Shown piece after piece: positions 35,734 through 44,784 of a stretch of DNA of 64,000 nt. This DNA comes from Singulisphaera sp. GP187 (lineage in GTDB: Bacteria; Planctomycetota; Phycisphaerae; Phycisphaerales; SM1A02). Made by a program: the position numbers and the translations under genes. Below the pieces are notes generated by a model, which was given only the letters and a program-made list of their open reading frames with translations, made no database searches and was not told the DNA's origin. Position 1 is the stretch's first letter; the number at the start of each line of letters is the position of its first letter. The stretch covers positions 1 through 64,000 of the forward strand of contig CAMAXY010000007.1 in NCBI GenBank assembly GCA_945862215.1, written 5' to 3'.

Positions 35734-36421
35734 ACCAATCATTTCTTGCACTGCTCTTGAAAAGCATTATGCACGCGGCGGCGAAATTGTCCGCGTACTC
35801 GAATCGATCGATCTCTCTCTTGCACGCGGTGCGTTCGTTGCATTGATGGGGCCATCGGGCTCTGGCAAGACCACACTCTTGAATCTCTTTGCAGGAATCG
35901 ATCGTCCAACTGCGGGTTCGTTGATTGTTGACGGGCAAGACATCGCTCGACTTTCGCGTGCCGCGCTTGCTGAGTGGCGCGCGCGAAGCGTCGGATATGT
36001 TTTTCAGTTGTACCACCTCGTTCCTGTCTTGACGGCGTATGAGAATGTCGAACTGCCGCTCTATCTGCATGCACTCACTCGGCGCGAACGACATCAACGT
36101 GTCTCGGAAGCGCTGGATTCCGTTGGCATTTCAGATCGTCACGCGCACTATCCCCGACAACTTTCTGGTGGACAAGAACAACGCGTTGCGATTGCGCGTT
36201 CGATTGTCACGCGCCCTGCTCTCTTGCTCGCAGATGAGCCAACTGGAGATCTCGACCGAGTTGCTGCTTCTGGGATTATGGAATTGCTGACGCGCCTTCA
36301 CAAAGAACGTGGGCAGACCATTGTGATGGTCACGCATGATCCAGCAACCGCGGCGTTTGCGCAGCGCAATGTGCATCTTGATAAAGGCCAGCTCGTTGAG
36401 AGCGTGGCGGTGCGTTCATGA
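35717..36421 (+). CDS. ABC exporter ATPase (LolD/MacB type)
   Basis: A 234-residue ATPase that powers a type VII (MacB-like) ABC system. Walker A is GPSGSGKTT, the signature is [14 protein letters not shown], Walker B is [12 protein letters not shown], and the switch His is in [10 protein letters not shown] 35717 is chosen over an in-frame upstream ATG at 35675 because the family start [15 protein letters not shown] follows directly. It overlaps the adaptor gene by 17 bp and the first permease gene by 4 bp. Confidence 0.95.
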   Translation: MMHTNEPIISCTALEKHYARGGEIVRVLESIDLSLARGAFVALMGPSGSGKTTLLNLFAGIDRPTAGSLIVDGQDIARLSRAALAEWRARSVGYVFQLYHLVPVLTAYENVELPLYLHALTRRERHQRVSEALDSVGISDRHAHYPRQLSGGQEQRVAIARSIVTRPALLLADEPTGDLDRVAASGIMELLTRLHKERGQTIVMVTHDPATAAFAQRNVHLDKGQLVESVAVRS

Positions 36422-37578
36422 ATCTTCTGACTTCAATGCGTGGAGTTGTGGCTCTCGCTTGGCGCGGGCTCTTGCGAAGACCGACACGGAGCGCGCTCGT
36501 CATTGCTGGCGTTGCCGTCGCGGTTTTTCTTTTCTGCACAGTCGATGCGACTCGTAAAGGAGTCGAGCGTGCGACCAAACGCGCCGCGCAAGACACAGCC
36601 CTTGTTGTTTATAGACAAAATCGCTTCTGCCCATTTACGAGCCAACTTCCGCAGTATTACGAGAATGAAATTCGTAAAGTGCCGGGAGTCAAGACGGTCA
36701 CACCTGTCAAGATCGTGGTATCGAATTGTCGTGCGTCGTTGGATGTCGTGACATTTCGCGGAGTGCCTCCAGAAACATTTGCACGCGATCACGCTGGGCG
36801 AGTCGAGCTAGTTTCTATGCAGGCGTGGCTGAGTCGTGGAGATGCGGCACTGATCGGACGTGAACTTGCACAGAGGCGTCGATTGAAATCGGGCGATCGC
36901 TTCACTGCTGCAGGCGTCGATGCATATGTCGCTGGAATCATTGAGAGCGATGAACCACAAGATCAAAGCAGTGCATTCGTACATCTACCATTTTTGCAAG
37001 AGCAAGCCAAGCGCGGCGGCAGCGGAACAATCGTCACTCAGTTTGATGTGCGCGTGAAAGATCCGACTCAACTTGATGCCATTGCAATCTCGATCGACGA
37101 ACGATTTGCCAAAGATCAAGCGCCGACTTCCACGCGAGCCGAGACCGCGCACGTCGCTCGCGCAGCGACGGATGTCATCGCACTGGTTGGATTTGCACAA
37201 TTGCTTGGCCTTGCTGGCCTCGCAGCAGTCTTTGCGCTTGTTGCTAATGCGATCATCCTTTCAATGCGCAGTCGCGAAAAAGAGGTCAGCATTCTGCAAA
37301 CACTTGGATTCCGCGGAGTGCATCTCGCTGCACTCGTGATTGCCGAAGCACTCTTGCTTGGAGGGATCGGCGGGACAATTGGTGCGGGTCTTTCATATGC
37401 GACCGTTTCAGTTGCGCGAACGGCTTTAACGATGGAAGGTGTTTCAATTGCGGTCTCGCCATCGATCCAGATCGCCTTCATAGGAATTGCGCTCGCTATC
37501 GGATTGAGTCTTGCTGCAGGAATTGTCCCTGCGATCATCGCGTCGCGACAATCAATCGTTTCGGGATTCCGATCATGA
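36418..37578 (+). CDS. ABC permease, FtsX/MacB type (first)
   Basis: A 386-residue membrane protein with one N-terminal membrane segment, a large periplasmic domain (about 45-250), and three C-terminal segments, as in FtsX/MacB permeases. The C-terminal part has LVANAIILSMRSREKEVSIL then LGFRGVHLAALVIAEALLL, the conserved cytoplasmic coupling region. Within the periplasmic part, NRFCPFTSQLPQYY carries a Cys. The gene overlaps both neighbours by 4 bp. Together with the next gene it forms a heterodimeric permease. Confidence 0.9.
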   Translation: MNLLTSMRGVVALAWRGLLRRPTRSALVIAGVAVAVFLFCTVDATRKGVERATKRAAQDTALVVYRQNRFCPFTSQLPQYYENEIRKVPGVKTVTPVKIVVSNCRASLDVVTFRGVPPETFARDHAGRVELVSMQAWLSRGDAALIGRELAQRRRLKSGDRFTAAGVDAYVAGIIESDEPQDQSSAFVHLPFLQEQAKRGGSGTIVTQFDVRVKDPTQLDAIAISIDERFAKDQAPTSTRAETAHVARAATDVIALVGFAQLLGLAGLAAVFALVANAIILSMRSREKEVSILQTLGFRGVHLAALVIAEALLLGGIGGTIGAGLSYATVSVARTALTMEGVSIAVSPSIQIAFIGIALAIGLSLAAGIVPAIIASRQSIVSGFRS

Positions 37579-38771
37579 AACGACTTCCACTCCATTATGC
37601 CGCACGCAATATCGGTCGCAGCCCGTTACGTTTGATGCTTACCGCTGGCGGTGGTGCTCTGGTTGTCTTTCTTGTTGTCAGCGCTATGGCAAGTGTTCGT
37701 GCGCTTGATCGTGGTGTTCGTGCAAGTGGAACGCCAGGAAATGTAATGCTGCTTGGCGCAGGCAGTGAAGAAAGTGTTGAACGCAGCGAGATTCCAGCGT
37801 CTGCGCCTGGCGTACTTTCTGCCAGCATTCAGGGCATTCGTACGCTTGGTGGTGCTCAGTTTGTCTCTCCAGAATTGCACGTGCCGCTGCCACTGCGACG
37901 CGCGGATGAGCCAGCACCTGTCGGCAATGCGCGAGACCTTGCGCTTGTTCGCGGTGTTGAGCCGAGCGCATTTCTTGTGCATCCCCAAGCTCGACTTGCA
38001 GTCGGTCGTTTGCCGCAAGGCGGTCGTGATGAAGCGCTCGTCGGACGATCGCTCGCTGCACGACTGCGAATCGGCAATCGCGATATCGCCGAAGATGATT
38101 CTCTTTTGCCAACAATCTTGATCGACGAGAGGCCTCACCGTGTGACTGGGATCATCGACGCACCCGGCGTTGCGATTGATGGTGAAGCATGGATGCCGAT
38201 TACAGATCTCTTGGTGCTGACAAAGCGACAAACGATTTCTGTTGCTGTCATCTCACTTGATGGCGCGGATATCAGCGATCTGGAAGTTTTTGCGGCACGA
38301 AGATCGGATTTGGAAATCGCAGCGATCGATGAAATGTCTTATTACGCACAACTCGCAAAGTTCTTTCGCCCGGTCCAAGTCCTCATTGGTGTCAGCGCGC
38401 TTGTTGTCGCACTCGGAGCAATGCTTGGTGGACTGAATGCGCTCGATGCAGCCTTCGCGTCTCGATCTCCAGAGATCGCAATGTTGCAAGTTCTTGGATT
38501 TTCTCGTGGAGCAGTGATTTTCAGCCTTGTTCAAGAATCGATATTGACCGTTGCAGCTGGAGCGTTGCCTGCACTGGTCGTTGCGAGTTTCTTGCTCGAC
38601 GGCGCAGGCGTTCGATTTTCAATGGGAGTCTTTTCGCTTTCAGTCGATGCGACGTGTGTTGCAAGCGGGCTTGGTGCAGGACTCTTGCTTGGACTCGTAG
38701 GCAGCCTGCCACCGACGATTCGTTGTTTACGCACTTCAATTCCAACGGCACTCAAATCCGATCTTGTTTGA
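37575..38771 (+). CDS. ABC permease, FtsX/MacB type (second)
   Basis: A 398-residue FtsX-type permease with the same topology: an N-terminal membrane segment after RNIGRSPLRLMLTAGGGALV, a periplasmic domain and three C-terminal membrane segments. The coupling region is NALDAAFASRSPEIAMLQVL followed by GFSRGAVIFSLVQES. It overlaps the first permease gene by 4 bp (ATGA). The presence of two different permeases rather than one fused MacB argues for an asymmetric transporter, as in the DevBCA-like or LolCE systems. Confidence 0.9.
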   Translation: MKRLPLHYAARNIGRSPLRLMLTAGGGALVVFLVVSAMASVRALDRGVRASGTPGNVMLLGAGSEESVERSEIPASAPGVLSASIQGIRTLGGAQFVSPELHVPLPLRRADEPAPVGNARDLALVRGVEPSAFLVHPQARLAVGRLPQGGRDEALVGRSLAARLRIGNRDIAEDDSLLPTILIDERPHRVTGIIDAPGVAIDGEAWMPITDLLVLTKRQTISVAVISLDGADISDLEVFAARRSDLEIAAIDEMSYYAQLAKFFRPVQVLIGVSALVVALGAMLGGLNALDAAFASRSPEIAMLQVLGFSRGAVIFSLVQESILTVAAGALPALVVASFLLDGAGVRFSMGVFSLSVDATCVASGLGAGLLLGLVGSLPPTIRCLRTSIPTALKSDLV

Positions 38772-38811
38772 CACATACGCAATGACTCACTTGTAAACTT
38801 AAAGCAAAACC

Positions 38812-39393
38812 ATGCAACACTTTTTATCCAAACCTATTGCGGCACTCGTCGCCATCACCGTTTTTTCTTTTACTGTCGCCTGCGATAAGCCTGCGCCAAC
38901 TGAAGCGAATCCTGTTGCACAGAGTGCTGGGTCGATTGCTCTTCCCGCAAACTTGCTCGTCACTGAACAACCTGCAGGCGCGATTGGTGTGATTGAAGCA
39001 CGAATAGCTGCGAAAACTGGCGACCGCGTTGCTGTGATTGGTCGTATCGGCGGATCTCGTGCGCCATTTGTCAGCAGTCGTGCAATTTTCACAATCGTCG
39101 ATCAGTCGATGAAGTCTTGCCTTGAAACGGATGAAGAAGAACATTGCCCACGTCCATGGGATTATTGCTGTGAAGACAAGAAAGAACTTGCAAAATCTAT
39201 GGCATCAATCGAGATCAACGACGCAAATGGCAAACCGCTCGCGCTCGCGCTCGAATCAGAAGGAACATTCAAGCCACTCATGTTGATTGCTGTTGAAGGA
39301 ACACTTCAATCGACTGAAGGTGGGTCGTTCGTCGTGCGCGCGGAGCATGTCTATAAAGTTCCAAATGATCCACTTGCATCGAAGATCAAGTGA
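38812..39393 (+). CDS. Cys-rich lipoprotein, last gene of the metal-efflux operon
   Basis: A 193-residue lipoprotein not assigned to a named family. The signal TVFSFTVACDKP has a lipobox with Cys near residue 24. The rest looks like an OB-fold-type beta domain (DRVAVIGRIGGSRAPFVS, AIFTIVDQS). It carries a Cys cluster KSCLETDEEEHCPRPWDYCC, which could bind metal. It lies 40 bp after the second permease gene, so it probably belongs to the same transcript and acts in the periplasm with the ABC system. Confidence 0.7.
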   Translation: MQHFLSKPIAALVAITVFSFTVACDKPAPTEANPVAQSAGSIALPANLLVTEQPAGAIGVIEARIAAKTGDRVAVIGRIGGSRAPFVSSRAIFTIVDQSMKSCLETDEEEHCPRPWDYCCEDKKELAKSMASIEINDANGKPLALALESEGTFKPLMLIAVEGTLQSTEGGSFVVRAEHVYKVPNDPLASKIK

Positions 39394-39417
39394 TTGGCAC
39401 GTGCATCACATCGGGCA

Positions 39418-39900
39418 TCAGTGATGTTGACCGCTATGAATCTTTGTCAACAACCGTCGATGTTGATCGATATATCCGCAGCGCATATAGAGTGCGGTTG
39501 CGCGCTCATTGGATGCTTCTGCTTCAAGTCTGAGGGTTGTCACCCCGATCGATGCGCACCACACTTCGATTTCGGCCAACACAGTCGCTCCAACTCCAGC
39601 GCTGCGTGATGCAGAGGCAATGAACAATTCGTCGATGAAAGCGACTCGGCCGTTGCGCTCGAGCGAAAATGAAAACGCGACGATCGTGTATCCGACAGAG
39701 ACACCTGCTTGTTCGATGATCCATAGTCGACCGAGCGATTCGTCAGCAAGAAAATCAGCAAGCAATGCACGCTTGCGTTCCTGCTCGAATGGATAATTGA
39801 AATGCTCATAAAACTGACGGGCAAACTGCATTGCGATATCGAGATTCGACTCATCGACGGTGACAAGGCGTATTGAAGATGTCTGGGAGGAATGATCCAT
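39418..39900 (-). CDS. GNAT-family N-acetyltransferase
   Basis: A 160-residue acetyltransferase using acetyl-CoA. The core motif is VAFIDELFIASASRSAGVGA, with the pyrophosphate-binding loop R-S-A-G-V-G-A, followed by LRLEAEASNERATALYMRCG, the usual motif B with its Tyr. Start ATG 39900 is used; the open frame extends further upstream but that part overlaps the divergent thrA gene and looks non-coding. The acceptor substrate is unknown. It is convergent with the lipoprotein gene and divergent from thrA. Confidence 0.88.
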   Translation of the reverse strand: MDHSSQTSSIRLVTVDESNLDIAMQFARQFYEHFNYPFEQERKRALLADFLADESLGRLWIIEQAGVSVGYTIVAFSFSLERNGRVAFIDELFIASASRSAGVGATVLAEIEVWCASIGVTTLRLEAEASNERATALYMRCGYIDQHRRLLTKIHSGQHH

Positions 39901-39948
39901 GATTGCGCCAATTTGAGAGAAGCGCCAATCATAGATGCTTCTTCCCTT

Positions 39949-39954
39949 TATATT
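39949..39954 (+). promoter_or_regulatory. -10 element of the threonine operon
   Basis: TATATT lies 6 nt upstream of the ATG of thrA at 39961, with no clear -35 match at the usual distance. The position implies an mRNA that starts close to the start codon, leaving no room for an attenuator leader peptide. Confidence 0.4.
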
Positions 39955-39960
39955 GCAGGG

Positions 39961-42477
39961 ATGAAGAGTACGAAGCGGCAGGCAACTCGAACGATTTCCG
40001 TGCATAAGTTTGGCGGAGCTGCGCTTGCCAACGCACAAGCAATCGAGAGCGTGGTCGCGCTTCTTGCACGCACGAATGGGATGCGCGTGATTGTGACCTC
40101 TGCGCTTGCGGGAGTCACAGATGTTCTGCTTTCGGTTGCTCGCACTGCTTCCAATGGAGATCTTGCACTTGCCCAAGCCGATGCGCGCTTGCTTCATGAA
40201 AGACACTTGCGGGTGATCGAGTTGATTGATGCCAGCGATGCGCCACTGCGTCAGTACATTGACGCATCGTTTGCACAGCTTGCTGAACTGCTTGTTACTG
40301 TTGATCACGAAAAAACATTGTCGGCACGAATGAGCGATGCAATCATCTCGCGTGGCGAACGCATTGCCGCACAAATTGTTGCATGCGCTCTACGCGTTTC
40401 AGGTGGCTCTGCGACCGTCGTTGACGCTGCAGATTTTCTTGAAACAGATGGACGTTTCAGCGATGCTGCACCAGATCTCGCGCGGACCGAAATCCGAGCG
40501 TTGCCGCTCTTCTTGCCGATCTTTGCACGAGGAGAAATTGCCGTAGTCCCTGGATTCATCGGCGCAGGTAAAGAAAATTCGGTGGTGACACTTGGCCGCG
40601 GAGGTTCTGATTTGACCGCAACGGTCATCGCTCGAGTCCTTACTGCAAATGAAGTGACACTTTGGAAAGATGTCCGCGGATTTCTGACAGCAGATCCACG
40701 CATTGTTCCTGAAGCGCGCATCGTTCCTCAACTTGATCCACGCGAAGCTTCGGAACTGGCTTATTACGGTGCAAAAGTGCTACATCCGCGCGCTTTGATT
40801 CCGTTGACTCTTGGCACGACGCTTCGCATTCGTCCATTCGCAGATCCAGATGCTGACGGAACTGAAATTGCCCACGGTCGATCTGTTGCAGGCTCTCCTG
40901 TGCGTGCGCTTTCTGCGATGACTTCTCAAGCACTCGTGACAGTGGCCGGCAACGGAATGCTGGGCGTACCTGGCATCGCTGCTCGAACATTTGGCGCACT
41001 TGCCAATGGCGGCATATCTGTCTCGCTGATTTCGCAGGCATCTTCTGAACATTCGATTTGCTTCACAGTTCCTGAACATGCAGCCGCTGCTGCAGAAACA
41101 CAATTGCGGGTTGCGTTTGCTGACGAACTGGAACGTGGCGAAATTGACTCGGTCGAAGTCTTGATGGGAGTCGCAACAGTCGCAGTGGTCGGAGTCGGCA
41201 TGGCACGCACACCAGGAACCGCCGCTCGAGTCTTGGGGTCAATTGCAGACGCGCAAGTCAATGTGATCGCAATCGCACAGGGTTCCTCTGAACGGAATAT
41301 TTCATTTGTGGTGAACACCGAGAGCGTTCCAAGCGCACTGCGCGCAATTCATGCGACATTCAGGCTGGATAAAGTTGGTGGAGGCCGCACGGTTCGTCGC
41401 CACGGAGCGGATGTGATCTTGATGGGTTGCGGTCGCATTGGACGCGAACTGCTCGATCAAATTGAATCGTTACCACTTCGAGAGAGATCTGTTTTACGCA
41501 TCGTCGCGGTCATCGATACAACAGGATTTATTTTTCAATCGCGTGGATTCTCTGCAAATCGTCTGAAAGCGATCGTATTGGCGAAGAAGCGCGGAGGATC
41601 ACTGAAGGAAATATCAGGCGTGCATATTGGAACGCCACTCGACGCAGTTCGACATCTTGCCTCTTATGCATTGACACGACCTGTGCTTGTCGATGTCTCA
41701 AGCGGCGATACCCGCGAGCCGCTGCTCAGTGCCATCGCCAACGGAATCGACTTGGTGATTGCGAATAAAATTCCGCTTGCGCTCGACAATGCTTCTGCGC
41801 GCGCAATTCTTCGAGATGCACGAACGAATGGTCGTCAGGTTCTTCACGAAGCAACTGTTGGCGCAGGACTGCCGATTATTGATACAGCCGAAAAATTGAT
41901 TGCTTCTGGCGATCGGATCTTGAGCATCTTGGCGTGTCCTTCGGGAACGATGGGCTATCTCTTCAGTGAGCTTGGACGAGGGCGGAAGTTTTCTGATGCA
42001 TTGCGCGGAGCCATGAAACTGGGATACACCGAACCAGACCCGCGCGAAGATCTTTCGGGATGCGATGTCGCACGCAAAGCGATCATCTTAGGTCGCATGC
42101 TTGGATATCAAGGAGAACTAGCGAATGTTGCCGTCGAATCGCTTGTGCCATCTGCTCTGCGCGAAGTATCGCTCAAAGATTTCATGTCTCAACTACGTAC
42201 GCTCGATGATGCATGGACCCAGCGCGTCGAAGTGGCGACTGCAAAGGGAGATGTTCTTCGTTATTGCGCCTCGGTCACACGAGCATCCGTGCGAGTTGGA
42301 CTGCTCAGTGTGCCGCAATCGAGTTCGCTTGGTTCGCTCAGTGGCACAGACAATCAGTTCGTCTTCACAACTACGAGATACCGCGAAAATTCGCTGGTCA
42401 TCTCTGGTCCGGGAGCTGGTCCAGCAGTGACTGCTGCAGGCGTGTTGAATGATCTTCTTCGTGTGGTGGCATCATGA
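39961..42477 (+). CDS. thrA: bifunctional aspartokinase/homoserine dehydrogenase
   Basis: An 838-residue fused enzyme that catalyses the first and third steps from aspartate to homoserine. The aspartokinase part has HKFGGAALANAQ (residues 15-26) and LGRGGSDLTATVIA, followed by two ACT-type regulatory segments (NGMLGVPGIAARTFGALANG and MARTPGTAARVLGSIADAQV). The homoserine dehydrogenase part begins with ADVILMGCGRIGRELLDQIE, a Rossmann motif, and includes ILACPSGTMGYLFSELGRGR and GYTEPDPREDLSGCDVARK, which hold the catalytic Lys/Asp region. ATG 39961 is used. It overlaps thrB by 4 bp. Confidence 0.96.
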   Translation: MKSTKRQATRTISVHKFGGAALANAQAIESVVALLARTNGMRVIVTSALAGVTDVLLSVARTASNGDLALAQADARLLHERHLRVIELIDASDAPLRQYIDASFAQLAELLVTVDHEKTLSARMSDAIISRGERIAAQIVACALRVSGGSATVVDAADFLETDGRFSDAAPDLARTEIRALPLFLPIFARGEIAVVPGFIGAGKENSVVTLGRGGSDLTATVIARVLTANEVTLWKDVRGFLTADPRIVPEARIVPQLDPREASELAYYGAKVLHPRALIPLTLGTTLRIRPFADPDADGTEIAHGRSVAGSPVRALSAMTSQALVTVAGNGMLGVPGIAARTFGALANGGISVSLISQASSEHSICFTVPEHAAAAAETQLRVAFADELERGEIDSVEVLMGVATVAVVGVGMARTPGTAARVLGSIADAQVNVIAIAQGSSERNISFVVNTESVPSALRAIHATFRLDKVGGGRTVRRHGADVILMGCGRIGRELLDQIESLPLRERSVLRIVAVIDTTGFIFQSRGFSANRLKAIVLAKKRGGSLKEISGVHIGTPLDAVRHLASYALTRPVLVDVSSGDTREPLLSAIANGIDLVIANKIPLALDNASARAILRDARTNGRQVLHEATVGAGLPIIDTAEKLIASGDRILSILACPSGTMGYLFSELGRGRKFSDALRGAMKLGYTEPDPREDLSGCDVARKAIILGRMLGYQGELANVAVESLVPSALREVSLKDFMSQLRTLDDAWTQRVEVATAKGDVLRYCASVTRASVRVGLLSVPQSSSLGSLSGTDNQFVFTTTRYRENSLVISGPGAGPAVTAAGVLNDLLRVVAS

Positions 42478-43436
42478 GTGCTCCATGCATGCGTGTCATC
42501 GTTTCGGTTCCAGGCGGAATTGGAAATCTGGGACCAGGACTTGATGTGCTTGGATGTGCATTGACCGGTGCGCGTGACGAAGTGATCGCCGAGTGGTCGC
42601 AGACTGCAGGCATCACGATCATCGATGCGGGTCATCCACAATTGCCTACAGATCCAGCGAAAAACACTGCGTCGATCGCAGCTGCTGCTGTCATGCGCGC
42701 AGCGACAACGCGTGGAGTGCGCATATCGCATCCTGGCATCGCGATCACAATCAAGAAAGGTCTTCCACTTTCTGGCGGTCAAGGTGGAAGCGCAGCATCT
42801 GCTGTCGCAGGAGCAGTCGCAGCAAATGCGCTGATCTGGCCAGTTGGTTCTGGACTTACACAAAATGAATTATTGACCTGCGCTCTCGAAGGTGAAGAGA
42901 CCGTTGCAGGACGGCATCTTGACAATATTGCACCTTCACTTCTTGGCGGCATCGTTCTTGTTCGTTCGCTCGACCCGATTGAAGTTGTGAAGATTCCAAC
43001 GCCTGCAGGCCTTCGAATTGTGCTTGCAACTCCAGCGCAACAACTCACAACAACAAGAGCGCGCAGCGTTCTTCCCATCGAAGTGCCGAGGTCCATCGTG
43101 GTCCATCAGTTGGCGCAAGTTGCAGCAATCATTTCAGCGTGTCACTCAGGTGATCTTGCTCTGCTTGGGCGAGCAATGGATGACCGCATCGCAGAACCTG
43201 CAAGAACTCCCCTTCTCCCAGGTTTCGCCGATGCGAAAGTCTCTGCTATTGATGCTGGCGCGCTGGGAGTTTCTATTTCAGGCGCTGGTCCAACTGCGTT
43301 CGCGCTTTGCGACAGCGAAGCGACTGCTTCCAAGATCGCTCAAGCGATGCAAAGTGCTTATGCACGCGCTGGACTGGATTGCACGGTTCGCATCTGTAAA
43401 ATCGACACACAAGGAGCTATCGTAAAGGACGCATGA
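42474..43436 (+). CDS. thrB: homoserine kinase
   Basis: A 320-residue GHMP-family kinase that phosphorylates homoserine. The N-terminus has VPGGIGNLGPGLDVLGCAL, and the ATP loop PLSGGQGGSAASAVAGA lies near residue 98. The third motif is GALGVSISGAGPTAFALC. It overlaps thrA and thrC by 4 bp each, so the three enzymes are made together in equal amounts. Confidence 0.96.
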   Translation: MSAPCMRVIVSVPGGIGNLGPGLDVLGCALTGARDEVIAEWSQTAGITIIDAGHPQLPTDPAKNTASIAAAAVMRAATTRGVRISHPGIAITIKKGLPLSGGQGGSAASAVAGAVAANALIWPVGSGLTQNELLTCALEGEETVAGRHLDNIAPSLLGGIVLVRSLDPIEVVKIPTPAGLRIVLATPAQQLTTTRARSVLPIEVPRSIVVHQLAQVAAIISACHSGDLALLGRAMDDRIAEPARTPLLPGFADAKVSAIDAGALGVSISGAGPTAFALCDSEATASKIAQAMQSAYARAGLDCTVRICKIDTQGAIVKDA

Positions 43437-44731
43437 CTGTCAACAATTCAATGATTATCGCTTGCGCATCATGCGGTAAAACGCTGAGCGATCGAACTCC
43501 ACATGCGACGTGCCCACAATGCGACGGCTTACTGGACATTACTCCCGCATCGCCTCCCGCTCGAGGCGTAGCGCTTCAGAAATTGTTTGACACTCGCGCA
43601 AGCGATCATGCGATGCGCGGAACAGCGATCGAACAATCTGGAGTGTGGCGCTTTCGCGAACTCGTACTGCCAACCGACGATGCGTTGATCGTTTCGCATC
43701 CTGAAGGCAACACGCCACTCTTGCACCGCAAGGCTGTATCGCATTATGCCGGAATCGATTCGCTGCGCATGAAACATGAAGGTCATAATCCAACTGGATC
43801 ATTCAAAGATCGCGGTATGACTGTCGCCGTCACGCAGGCGCGTCGATGCGGTGCAACTGCAATTGCCTGCGCTTCAACTGGAAACACCAGTAGTTCGCTC
43901 GCCTCTTATGCGGCACATGCTGGAATCCCTGCGCTGGTGATGGTTCCAGTTGGCAGAATTTCCATGGGAAAACTTGCGCAAACAGTTGCGTATGGCGCAC
44001 GAACCTTATTGGTGCGCGGCGACTTTGATGATTGCCTCCGACTCGTACGCGAATCTGCGCAGTCGCTCGGCGTGTACTTAGGCAACTCGCTTAATCCATT
44101 TCGCATCGAAGGCCAGAAGACAATCATCTTCGAACTGCTTCAACAGTGCGGATGGAATCCGCCTGATTGGATTGCGCTTCCTGCGGGCAATCTCGGGAAT
44201 ACATCCGCATTCGGAAAGGCACTGCGTGAAGCGCACGAACTTGGACTGATCGAAAAAATTCCTCGCCTGCTTTCTGTTCAAGCGAGCGGTGCCGCGCCAT
44301 TTGCCCATGCATTCGCAGAAGATTTTGCAAGCCGACACCGCGTTCGTGCAGAAACAATTGCAACTGCAATTCGCATCGGCGATCCAGCATCATGGGATCG
44401 CGGTGTTGCTGCGATTCGATTCACCAACGGCGTTGTTGCCGCTGTCAGCGACGAAGCGATCATGGAAGCAAAGTCTGTCATTGATGTAAGCGGTGTCGGC
44501 TGCGAACCTGCAAGTGCGGCAAGTGTCGCAGGAGTCAAGGCTCTTGTCGCACGAGGCGTGATCAAGCCTGGAGAAAGCGTTGTCACAATGCTGACTGGAC
44601 ACGTTCTGAAGGATCCAGAAAAAATATTGACAAGCGATGCGCACTCTCCGCATCCGCATCCGAGCGCGCCCATTGAAATCGATGCAAACTTGGCTGCAGT
44701 CGAACGCGTGCTGAAAAGTGCTACGAACTGA
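43433..44731 (+). CDS. thrC: threonine synthase
   Basis: A 432-residue PLP enzyme that converts phosphohomoserine to threonine. An N-terminal zinc-ribbon-like segment (CASCGKTLSDRT, CPQCDGLLD) precedes the catalytic domain. The PLP lysine is K125 in HNPTGSFKDRGMTVA, and the phosphate loop is LPAGNLGNTSAFGKAL. It closes the thrABC operon. Confidence 0.96.
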   Translation: MTVNNSMIIACASCGKTLSDRTPHATCPQCDGLLDITPASPPARGVALQKLFDTRASDHAMRGTAIEQSGVWRFRELVLPTDDALIVSHPEGNTPLLHRKAVSHYAGIDSLRMKHEGHNPTGSFKDRGMTVAVTQARRCGATAIACASTGNTSSSLASYAAHAGIPALVMVPVGRISMGKLAQTVAYGARTLLVRGDFDDCLRLVRESAQSLGVYLGNSLNPFRIEGQKTIIFELLQQCGWNPPDWIALPAGNLGNTSAFGKALREAHELGLIEKIPRLLSVQASGAAPFAHAFAEDFASRHRVRAETIATAIRIGDPASWDRGVAAIRFTNGVVAAVSDEAIMEAKSVIDVSGVGCEPASAASVAGVKALVARGVIKPGESVVTMLTGHVLKDPEKILTSDAHSPHPHPSAPIEIDANLAAVERVLKSATN

Positions 44732-44750
44732 TCTTCGCGCAATTGTTCAT

Positions 44751-44767
44751 CCAAAAAGAATTTTTGG
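44751..44767. terminator. AT-rich hairpin between thrC and a convergent gene
   Basis: CCAAAAA-GAA-TTTTTGG is a perfect 7-bp stem with A and T runs on either side of the loop. It lies 20 bp after thrC and just after the end of the convergent membrane-protein gene, so it may terminate both transcripts. Confidence 0.45.
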
Positions 44768-44784
44768 GTTACGCAATCAAGAGA

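Noticed and set aside
39901-40374. N-terminal extension of the GNAT frame
   Set aside because: It overlaps the start of thrA on the other strand and has no similarity to acetyltransferases; ATG 39900 gives a full-length family member.
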